Position numbers and translations under genes: made by a program
Part shown: positions 6,169 through 11,826 of the stretch, piece after piece
Numbering within the stretch: the first letter of the stretch is position 1
How the letters are laid out: each line of letters opens with the position of its first letter
Assembly (NCBI GenBank): GCA_000431795.1
Contig: FR887353.1
Coordinates: 1 to 11,826, forward strand
Direction of reading: 5' to 3'
Source: Clostridium sp. CAG:302
GTDB lineage: Bacteria > Bacillota_I > Bacilli_A > RF39 > UBA660
DNA length: 11,826 nt
Notes under the pieces: generated by a model
Seen by the model: only the letters and a program-made list of their open reading frames with translations
What the model was told of the DNA's origin: nothing
The model's database searches: none

Positions 6169-7521
6169 ATGAAAAAATTATTTGGAACAGATGGTATACG
6201 AGGTATAGCATATAAGAATATAACTAAAGAGTTAGTTATCAAAGTAGCAAGTGCTATCGCCTATATATTTAATAGGGAAAATAAAGGTATTAAAGTTATA
6301 ATAGGAAATGATGGAAGAGAATCTGCTAACATGATATTAAGTACATTAAAAGAAGAACTATTATCATGTGGTATTTCAGTATTAGATGCTGGTTTAATAC
6401 CAACACCAGGTATATCATATTTAGTAAAATATTATAATTATGATTTAGGTATTATGATTAGTGCTTCACATAATCCCCATGAATATAATGGTATCAAAAT
6501 ATTTGACAAAGAAGGTTATAAATTATCAGATGATGTTGAATCAAATATTGAAGACTTAATATTTGACAATATAAAATATTATAGTACTAAAAGAGGTATA
6601 ATTTTAGATAATAGAGATGTAATAAAAGATTATGGTAATCATTTATTAGATTCATTAAATAAATATAATAATAATGTTAACTATAATAATTTAAATATAG
6701 GAATAGATGCCTCTAATGGAGCTTCTTCTAAAGTATGCGAATATATCTTTTCTAAATTAGGTTCTAAATATCATATAATAAATAATGCTCCAAATGGTAC
6801 TAATATTAATAATAATTGTGGCTCTACTCATCCAGAAGTATTAAGTAGTTATGTTATTAATAATAAATTAGATATAGGTATAGCATATGATGGTGATGCT
6901 GATAGAGTAGTATTCATAGATGAACTAGGTAATATAATTAATGGTGATTATACACTAGCTATCATAAGTAATGATCTAAAAAATAAAAATAGATTAAATA
7001 AAAATACTATCGTAGGTACAATACTAAGTAATCTAGGACTATTAGAATATTGCAAAAATAATGATATAGAATTTATAACTACTAATGTTGGAGATAAATA
7101 TGTATTAGAATACTTAAGAGATAATAATCTTTCACTAGGTGGCGAAGAGGCTGGTCATATTATTCTAAAAGAATATTGTAATACTGGAGATGGCCCTCTT
7201 ACTTCTTTAATAATGTTATCTATTCTTGCAAGCACTAATACTACTTTTAGTAATTTAACTAAGATTATGCATAAATATCCTGAAGTACATATAAACATTA
7301 AAGTAAACAATAAAAATGATTTTGCTACTAGTAACATAATTGAAGATAGTATCAAAGAAATAAAAAATAATTTTAATGGTAACTATCGATTAGTAGTAAG
7401 ACCATCAGGTACTGAACCATTAGTTAGAATTGTACTTGAGGGTGAAGAACTAAAAGTGCTTGAAGAGTCTTCAAATAAAATAAAAAGTATTATTAAAAAT
7501 TTGAATATGGAGGTAGTATAA
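6169..7521 (+). CDS. glmM: phosphoglucosamine mutase
   Basis: GlmM interconverts glucosamine-6-phosphate and glucosamine-1-phosphate in the cytoplasm, feeding UDP-GlcNAc for peptidoglycan and other wall polymers. The 450-residue length is normal. The four alpha-D-phosphohexomutase signatures are intact: FGTDGIRG at 5-12 at the N-terminus, the phosphoserine loop SASHNP at 98-103 with S100 as the phosphorylated serine, the magnesium loop DGDADR at 241-246, the sugar loop GGEEAGH at 324-330, and the phosphate-binding RPSGTEP at 411-417. AAAGGA at 6157-6162 lies 6 nt before the ATG and inside the end of the preceding gene. The ribosome site of the next gene lies in its own last codons. The three genes from 5521 to 8581 are therefore one tightly coupled operon. 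Confidence 0.97.
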   Translation: MKKLFGTDGIRGIAYKNITKELVIKVASAIAYIFNRENKGIKVIIGNDGRESANMILSTLKEELLSCGISVLDAGLIPTPGISYLVKYYNYDLGIMISASHNPHEYNGIKIFDKEGYKLSDDVESNIEDLIFDNIKYYSTKRGIILDNRDVIKDYGNHLLDSLNKYNNNVNYNNLNIGIDASNGASSKVCEYIFSKLGSKYHIINNAPNGTNINNNCGSTHPEVLSSYVINNKLDIGIAYDGDADRVVFIDELGNIINGDYTLAIISNDLKNKNRLNKNTIVGTILSNLGLLEYCKNNDIEFITTNVGDKYVLEYLRDNNLSLGGEEAGHIILKEYCNTGDGPLTSLIMLSILASTNTTFSNLTKIMHKYPEVHINIKVNNKNDFATSNIIEDSIKEIKNNFNGNYRLVVRPSGTEPLVRIVLEGEELKVLEESSNKIKSIIKNLNMEVV

Positions 7522-7522
7522 T

Positions 7523-8581
7523 ATGGCTACGATTAAAGATTATTTAAAATATTATAAGAATATTTCTTTTAAAGAAAATAAATTAAATATAAATGACGTT
7601 ATAATATTTTCAGAATTATCTTATATAGATTGGAGTAATATAGTACCAAAAGGCAATAATAAAATAACATTAAAAGAAGCCTTTACTACTTATCAAGAAT
7701 TTAAAAAAGATATCTATTTAACTAGTTTTATGAAAGAGAATATTAGTAATTTAAAAGATATTTATAATAGTAATAGATATAAAGATATCTATCTAAGTAA
7801 TTATAGAAGACTAATTGATAATGAAAAACAATTTGGAGCTATTACTATTCATTTTGCTGATAAAGTATTTATATCTTTTATGGGTACAAATGGTACAGTA
7901 ATAGGTTGGAAAGAAGACTTATCACTTGCTTATAGTTTCCCTGTAGTAGCCCAAAAAACCGCTATTAAATATTTAGAGGAAGTTATTACTCCAAATGATA
8001 ATGAAATATTTGTTGGAGGTCACTCTAAAGGTGGTAATCTTGCTATGACATCCGTTATGTATATTAAAGAAGATATATTTAATAGAATAAAAACCATATA
8101 TAATTTAGATGGCCCTGGTTTTAGAGATAAAGAATATACAAGTAGTAATTTTAAGAAAATACTACCAAAACTACAAGTATATGTACCAGAAGACACAATA
8201 GTGGGTATGCTTCTAAATACTTCAAATAATAAATACATAGTAAAAAGTACTGCAAGAGGAGTATTAAGTCATAATATGAATACCTGGCAGTGTTTTGGAG
8301 AATTTCTAGAAAAAGGAAAACAATCCAAACTAAGTATTACTATTGATAATAGAATAAAATCTTGGTTTAAAAACTATAACGATAAAGAAATGAAAAGAAT
8401 GATAAATGCTATATTTAATATTCTAGAAAATAATAATATCAAAGAATTTAAAGAAATAAAGAATTTAAAATGGAATCAAATAGTCAAATTAATTAGTGAA
8501 GTAAACGATATAGATAGTGCTACTAAAAAGTTATACTTAGATACCATCAAAGATCTAATATGGGTAAACACTAAGAAATAG
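7523..8581 (+). CDS. DUF2974-type alpha/beta hydrolase (lipase-like)
   Basis: The 352-residue protein looks like the DUF2974 (Mbeg1-like) family of alpha/beta-hydrolase-fold proteins, found mainly in Bacillota. ISFMGTNGT at 117-125 is the strand with the oxyanion region, GHSKGG at 166-171 is the nucleophile elbow with S168, LDGPGF at 195-200 contributes D196, and VLSHNMNTW at 247-255 contains H250. The exact catalytic acid is unclear (D196 or the E223-D224 pair). The C-terminal 90 residues are helical and basic. No signal peptide is evident, so it probably acts inside the cell. The natural substrate of the family is not established. GGAGGT at 7509-7514 is the ribosome site, and the gene starts 1 nt after glmM stops, yet no functional link to amino-sugar metabolism is known to me. 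Confidence 0.83.
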   Translation: MATIKDYLKYYKNISFKENKLNINDVIIFSELSYIDWSNIVPKGNNKITLKEAFTTYQEFKKDIYLTSFMKENISNLKDIYNSNRYKDIYLSNYRRLIDNEKQFGAITIHFADKVFISFMGTNGTVIGWKEDLSLAYSFPVVAQKTAIKYLEEVITPNDNEIFVGGHSKGGNLAMTSVMYIKEDIFNRIKTIYNLDGPGFRDKEYTSSNFKKILPKLQVYVPEDTIVGMLLNTSNNKYIVKSTARGVLSHNMNTWQCFGEFLEKGKQSKLSITIDNRIKSWFKNYNDKEMKRMINAIFNILENNNIKEFKEIKNLKWNQIVKLISEVNDIDSATKKLYLDTIKDLIWVNTKK

Positions 8582-8583
8582 TT

Positions 8584-8617
8584 AACAAATAAGAGAGAAA
8601 TATCTCCCTTGTTTTTT
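8584..8617 (+). terminator. intrinsic terminator of the glmM operon
   Basis: AAGAGAGA (8591-8598) pairs with TCTCCCTT (8603-8610) with a single A-C mismatch around a 4-nt loop, and a run of six T follows at 8612-8617. The upstream A-rich bases 8584-8590 can pair with the T run. It lies 2 nt after the stop codon of the hydrolase gene. Bases 8618-8674 hold nothing I can support. Confidence 0.85.
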
Positions 8618-8674
8618 AATTACAATAAGTGATAAAAAACATAAATAATAAAATTATGATTTTTAAGTAAATAA

Positions 8675-8703
8675 TTGACAACGACATAAAAAAATGTTAG
8701 TAT
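8675..8703 (+). promoter_or_regulatory. strong promoter for the glycosyltransferase gene
   Basis: TTGACA (8675-8680) is a perfect -35, followed by a 17-bp spacer ending in TGt and then TAGTAT (8698-8703) as an extended -10. An alternative TATATA at 8701-8706 has a poorer 20-bp spacer. The start point would be near 8710. Confidence 0.75.
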
Positions 8704-8709
8704 ATAAGC

Positions 8710-8790
8710 AAAGTTTATGGAGGATAGGCTTTTAAATACATTTAAATAATATAAAATGTAATCAAAAAAACCTATTGATATTATGGAGAG
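8710..8790 (+). promoter_or_regulatory. structured 5' leader with an orphan Shine-Dalgarno sequence
   Basis: The predicted leader is about 87 nt. Outer arms ATAGG (8724-8728) and CCTAT (8771-8775), then TTTT with AAAA, enclose an inner perfect stem TACATTT (8737-8743) with AAATGTA (8754-8760) and a 10-nt loop. GGAGGA at 8719-8724 is a full ribosome site with no start codon at a usual distance downstream. The working site GGAGAG (8785-8790) follows the hairpin. This does not match a riboswitch class that I recognise. The structure is read by eye, not folded. Confidence 0.45.
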
Positions 8791-8796
8791 TGAAAT

Positions 8797-10740
8797 ATGA
8801 TAATAGGAATAACTGGAAATTATGAAAAAGAGAAAATTTATAGTTTTATGGAGAAATATTATTTATTTGACTACATAGATGTAGATGAAATACTAAAAAA
8901 GATTGTATTAAAAAATATCTATAAAAAAGGAGTCAAAAAGGACAATTGGAAAAACAATCAAACGTTGTTGCTAAAAATTAAAAATGAAATAGACAAAGAA
9001 TTATGGAAAAGAATAAATGGTTTAGGAAAAGAAAAAACAATAGTTGTTGATTATTCGGTATTGGAATGTTCTTCAATTTTTGATGATTGTAATTTAATAA
9101 TAAAAGTATATTCTGATAATACTTATATTGCCACTAATGAAATGGAATTATTAAAAAAGTATAAAAAAAGTAGTAATGAATCAAATTACTCTAAATCAAA
9201 ATATCATTTAGAATTGGAACTATCAAATGATTGGGAAAATAAATTAAGAGATTTTATAAACTTTAATTTGTTTGGTACTAAAAAAATAACTGTAATAGTT
9301 CCGGTATATAATGTTGCCGATTATTTAGGTAGATGTGTAAATAGTATCAGAAATCAAACATATAGAAATCTAGAAATAGTACTAATAGATGATGGCTCTA
9401 CTGATGAATCATTAGAAATGTGTAAATTATTAGCTGAACAAGATGACAGAATTAAGGTGGTACACCAAAAAAACAAAGGTTTAGCAGAAACTAGAAATAA
9501 AGGGATAGAACTTGCTACTGGAGAATATATCAGTTTTATTGATTCTGATGATTATATTGATAATTCTATGTTTGAAACTTTATTAAAAGAGATTGAAAAA
9601 ACTGGAGCAGATGTGTGTGAAGGAAGCTTTTATATTCATTTAAAAAATGGTAATATTAAAGATGTTAGTTGCGAGCAAAAAGGCATGAGATATGTATCCG
9701 GGAAAATGAATTTAATAAATGCTTATTCTGATGCAACGATATTAATACCAGCTTGGGATAAATTGTATCGATTGTCATCAATAAAAAAAATTAAGTTTGA
9801 TAAAAATTGCTTTAAGGAAGATGCTGATTACATATATAGACTATGTATTGAAGGAAAAACTTTTTCATTAGTACCAGTGCCATTTTATCATTATGTAAAA
9901 AGAAAAAAAGTTTCTATAACTGGAGAAAAAATTTCGACAAAATTATTTACGCTACAAAAATGGGGAGAGGAAGCTTATAATCAAGTTTTATCTTATGGTG
10001 AAGAATATAGAGATGCTGCTGAAAAAATACTATACAATAGCCTAGTTCATATATTAAGAAATTTTATGAGGGATTATAAAGAACTATTGTTGGAAAATGG
10101 AGAATTCGATGAAGAAATTCATGATGTTGTAAGTCGTTTGATTAATTTGTTATTAAAAGCAAAAAATGTGAAAAAATTTAGAAAATTAGATGAGGTACTA
10201 GAAATCTTAAATGAATTAATAGCAAGAGATGTTTTAAAAAAAGATAAATTACCAACTATTGAAATACCTTGCGTTGGTATACTATGGAATTCATTAAATG
10301 AAGAAATGATGAATGAGGCAGTCAAATTAATAAGTGAAAAAAGTGTGATCTATAATTGCGTTGAAATTGATCTAAAAGAAAAATATAGACAATTTATAGA
10401 GGATATTTATGTTCATAATCATGAATTTGAAGGTATACCAGTTATAAAGGCCAGTACTTTAATAGATAAATATGATAGTAATACAATTATGATTCTAAAT
10501 CTAGTAATAAAGGTTTCAAATTATATATATTTTAATAAACAAAAGGGATATATGTTAGAAGAAATAGCAGAATTGAAGTCATTTATCAGAAAATATTTTA
10601 AACAAAAAATAAAGGACTACGCCTATGATAATATATTTCATTTAACTGTGGATGACGATGAGTATGAATATACCGATAAAATTTGTAAAAAATATATTAA
10701 AGACTATAAAAGAGAAGGAACAAATAATGACCACCAGTAA
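8797..10740 (+). CDS. three-part protein: degenerate CoaE-like domain, GT2 glycosyltransferase, unknown C-terminal domain
   Basis: The 647-residue protein has no signal peptide or membrane segment. Residues 1-155 resemble dephospho-CoA kinase. MIIGITG opens the first strand, YIDVDEI (26-32) matches the CoaE Asp-x-Asp region, and VVDYSVLE (83-90) plus NLIIKVYSD (99-107) match its later core strands. The Walker A is broken: G7 and K13 remain but the second Gly is E12 and the Ser/Thr is I14, and the arginine-rich lid is missing, so catalysis is unlikely. Residues 163-375 are a family 2, GT-A-fold glycosyltransferase: VIVPVYN at 166-172, IDDGSTD at 197-203, GLAETRNKG at 228-236, the metal-binding DSDD at 249-252, and the ED pair at 341-342. 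Residues 376-485 are helical. Residues 488-640 are a mixed alpha/beta domain I do not recognise. A transfer of sugar to a surface polymer is likely; donor and acceptor are unknown. Leu TTG codons (at least 12) set it apart from upstream genes. Confidence 0.8.
   Translation: MIIGITGNYEKEKIYSFMEKYYLFDYIDVDEILKKIVLKNIYKKGVKKDNWKNNQTLLLKIKNEIDKELWKRINGLGKEKTIVVDYSVLECSSIFDDCNLIIKVYSDNTYIATNEMELLKKYKKSSNESNYSKSKYHLELELSNDWENKLRDFINFNLFGTKKITVIVPVYNVADYLGRCVNSIRNQTYRNLEIVLIDDGSTDESLEMCKLLAEQDDRIKVVHQKNKGLAETRNKGIELATGEYISFIDSDDYIDNSMFETLLKEIEKTGADVCEGSFYIHLKNGNIKDVSCEQKGMRYVSGKMNLINAYSDATILIPAWDKLYRLSSIKKIKFDKNCFKEDADYIYRLCIEGKTFSLVPVPFYHYVKRKKVSITGEKISTKLFTLQKWGEEAYNQVLSYGEEYRDAAEKILYNSLVHILRNFMRDYKELLLENGEFDEEIHDVVSRLINLLLKAKNVKKFRKLDEVLEILNELIARDVLKKDKLPTIEIPCVGILWNSLNEEMMNEAVKLISEKSVIYNCVEIDLKEKYRQFIEDIYVHNHEFEGIPVIKASTLIDKYDSNTIMILNLVIKVSNYIYFNKQKGYMLEEIAELKSFIRKYFKQKIKDYAYDNIFHLTVDDDEYEYTDKICKKYIKDYKREGTNNDHQ
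10715..10719 (+). promoter_or_regulatory. ribosome binding site that sets the start of the kinase gene
   Basis: AAGGA lies 7 nt before the ATG at 10727. The longer frame from the ATG at 10652 has no ribosome site and would overlap the upstream gene by 89 nt, so the internal ATG is preferred, leaving a 14-nt overlap. Confidence 0.75.
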
Positions 10741-11701
10741 TAAAAATAATTCTGTAAAAAATTACCAAACTTTTGAAAATATTAAGAGAATGTACAAAAA
10801 AGCCTTTGGTGAAGAGCCATGTAATATGCAGGCAACAATATTAAATGGTGGTTTAAAAAACGCAGTTTATTTAATCTTAGAAAAAAACAGAAAATTTGTT
10901 CTTAAGATAGCGCCAAAAGACGAATCAAAAATGATTACTGCTGATAAAAATATTATTTGGTGGGAAGCAAATATGTTAAAAAAAATGGAAGAAATAGATT
11001 TTCCGGCACCAAGGTTAATATATTATGACAAAAGTTGTACTGTTTGTGAATCGCCATATATATTTATGACTTTTATAGATGGAAAAAATTATTTAGAAAT
11101 AAAAAACACTATTAGTGTTGATTCTAAATCAAAAATAGAATATCAATTGGGAATCTTAAGTAGAAAAATTTGCTCTATAACGAAGGATTCATTCTTTTTG
11201 CCAAGTAGTCCGGAAAAGAAATTCTATAGTAATTATGAATTTGTTTCTTATTTATTTCACTTATTGATTGAAGATGCTCATAAGGCTAATATAGAGTTAT
11301 CAAATGATACATATAAAACAATCAGTGATATAATTGATGAAAATGAAAAAAGTTTAAATAATATTTTAAATTTATGTTTATGTCACACTGATATATGGGA
11401 TGGTAATATTTTAGTTGAAGATAGTAAAATAACTGGCATTGTAGATTTTTCAGATTTATATTTTTGCGACGAATTAATGACATTTTATTTTCATACCATC
11501 GATGGTAAGATAAGTAACAACTTTTTAGCTGGATTTCAAAAAATTAATTTAAACAGAGACGAAAAAATACGAATAGAAATATATAGAATGTATGTTATTT
11601 TAAAAATGATAGTCGATTGTGGATTAAAACAATATGGAAAATTTTCTTGGATGTATGAAAATTTAGATAATAGAATAAAAATATTAAAAAAATTAAAATA
11701 A
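10727..11701 (+). CDS. APH/choline-kinase-fold phosphotransferase
   Basis: With the start at 10727 the protein has 324 residues. It belongs to the aminoglycoside phosphotransferase / choline kinase superfamily, which transfers the gamma phosphate of ATP to a small hydroxyl substrate. A glycine-rich loop (NGGLKNAVYLI, 40-50), the ATP lysine in FVLKIAP (K60), a helix-C glutamate (E80), and the Brenner-type catalytic loop CHTDIWDGNIL (219-229: H220, D222, N227) are visible. The metal Asp is in GIVDFSD (D240). All core residues are present, so it should be active. The substrate is not readable from sequence. Because the gene overlaps a glycosyltransferase gene, phosphorylation of a sugar, polyol or choline-like group used in surface glycan decoration is more likely than drug resistance. 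This is an inference. No signal peptide is seen, and codon use resembles the upstream gene. Confidence 0.85.
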   Translation: MTTSNKNNSVKNYQTFENIKRMYKKAFGEEPCNMQATILNGGLKNAVYLILEKNRKFVLKIAPKDESKMITADKNIIWWEANMLKKMEEIDFPAPRLIYYDKSCTVCESPYIFMTFIDGKNYLEIKNTISVDSKSKIEYQLGILSRKICSITKDSFFLPSSPEKKFYSNYEFVSYLFHLLIEDAHKANIELSNDTYKTISDIIDENEKSLNNILNLCLCHTDIWDGNILVEDSKITGIVDFSDLYFCDELMTFYFHTIDGKISNNFLAGFQKINLNRDEKIRIEIYRMYVILKMIVDCGLKQYGKFSWMYENLDNRIKILKKLK

Positions 11702-11718
11702 ATATTAATTTATTTTAA
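11693..11718. repeat. AT-only inverted repeat across the kinase stop codon
   Basis: ttaaaataaat (11693-11703) and its exact complement (11708-11718) are separated by ATTA and span the TAA at 11699-11701. The stem has no G-C pair and no clean T run follows, so it is at best a weak terminator; it could also be a chance product of AT-rich sequence. Confidence 0.35.
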
Positions 11719-11720
11719 AA

Positions 11721-11745
11721 TATATGATATAATATGTATCATATA
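11721..11745 (+). promoter_or_regulatory. extended -10 promoter embedded in an operator-like inverted repeat
   Basis: TGaTATAAT (11725-11733) is a perfect extended -10. It is covered by a perfect 9-bp inverted repeat, tatatgata (11721-11729) and tatcatata (11737-11745), with a 7-bp spacer. A repressor bound here would block the promoter of the following gene. The -35 region (TTAATT at 11705-11710) is weak. Confidence 0.6.
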
Positions 11746-11768
11746 GATAGAAAGAGAGGAAGATAAAA

Positions 11769-11826
11769 ATGAAAGAATATAAACAATTAGGGGCATATGG
11801 TTTAGTGATTTTAGATGGTAGAATTC
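11769..11826 (+). CDS. start of a probable NUDIX hydrolase (partial, cut by window end)
   Basis: Only 19 codons are present. The start MKEYKQLGAYGLVILDGRI matches the first strand typical of small NUDIX pyrophosphohydrolases, where a Gly-Ala-Tyr-Gly stretch and a hydrophobic strand precede the substrate-binding region. The diagnostic NUDIX box would lie beyond the window, so the family call is tentative. The ATG has a purine-rich ribosome site (AGAGGAAG, 11755-11762) and its own promoter. NUDIX genes are common beside APH-type kinases in Bacillota, but no functional tie can be shown here. Confidence 0.5.
   Translation, partial: MKEYKQLGAYGLVILDGRI

Noticed and set aside
8717..8749. A 10-codon leader peptide frame (MEDRLLNTFK) in the glycosyltransferase leader
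   Set aside because: There is no ribosome site before its ATG, and it contains no run of regulatory codons that would suggest attenuation.
8797..9261. A working dephospho-CoA kinase (coaE)
   Set aside because: The Walker A loop lacks its second Gly and Ser/Thr, and the lid arginines are missing, so only fold-level similarity is claimed.
10652..10726. A longer start for the kinase gene at ATG 10652
   Set aside because: It has no ribosome site, would overlap the upstream gene by 89 nt, and the added 25 residues are outside the kinase fold. AAGGA at 10715-10719 supports the ATG at 10727.
10727..11701. An aminoglycoside resistance gene
   Set aside because: The fold fits, but the superfamily is broad, the context is a glycosyltransferase gene, and nothing in the sequence shows an antibiotic substrate.
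113..11701. Genetic code 4 (TGA as Trp), as in Mollicutes
   Set aside because: Conserved Trp positions use TGG throughout, and no frame needs TGA read-through to complete a domain.
1..11826. tRNA or rRNA genes, CRISPR arrays, insertion sequences and attachment-site repeats
   Set aside because: No GC-rich structured RNA segment, T-arm-like sequence, regularly spaced repeat, transposase or long direct repeat was found on reading both strands.

Overview
The window is very AT-rich and every gene lies on the + strand. Codon choice is strongly A/T-ending (AGA for Arg, ATA for Ile, TTA for Leu). Trp is encoded by TGG and all twelve complete genes stop with TAA or TAG, so the standard bacterial code fits. 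Shine-Dalgarno sites of the GAGGT/GGAGG type, extended -10 promoters and genes for peptidoglycan precursor synthesis point to a walled, low-GC member of the Bacillota. A gut-type Bacilli, Erysipelotrichia or RF39-like lineage is plausible, but this rests on composition and gene content only.

Region 1 (113-3058) reads as one operon. It holds a metallo-beta-lactamase-fold hydrolase, a regulatory-domain-free DAHP synthase (AroF type), D-Ala-D-Ala ligase and a membrane-anchored DUF1287 protein. It ends in a long hairpin whose loop carries a promoter for the next gene, a membrane-anchored C39-like cysteine peptidase (3181-4008). Ddl, DUF1287 and C39 suggest cell-wall building and extracytoplasmic peptide-bond chemistry.

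Region 2 (4046-5469) is a self-contained toxin-antitoxin module. It has a consensus promoter overlapped by an inverted repeat, a HigB/RelE-like toxin with a TTG start, a HigA-like antitoxin fused to an ImmA/IrrE-type zinc peptidase (HEMGH), and a clean intrinsic terminator.

Region 3 (5460-8617) is a second housekeeping operon. A stand-alone GlmU-C-like left-handed beta-helix protein is followed by GlmM (phosphoglucosamine mutase) and a DUF2974-type serine hydrolase, then a terminator. The first two sit around the UDP-GlcNAc branch of wall synthesis.

Region 4 (8618-11826) looks accessory. A strong promoter (TTGACA, 17 bp, TGtTAGTAT) and an approximately 87-nt structured leader precede a three-part protein: a degenerate CoaE-like P-loop domain, a family 2 glycosyltransferase and an unrecognised C-terminal domain. 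It overlaps an APH/choline-kinase-fold phosphotransferase. After an operator-like inverted repeat the window ends inside what looks like a NUDIX hydrolase gene. Leu TTG codons, rare in regions 1-3, are frequent in the glycosyltransferase gene, which suggests a different origin. The most unusual item is the CoaE-like/GT2/unknown fusion with its kinase partner.
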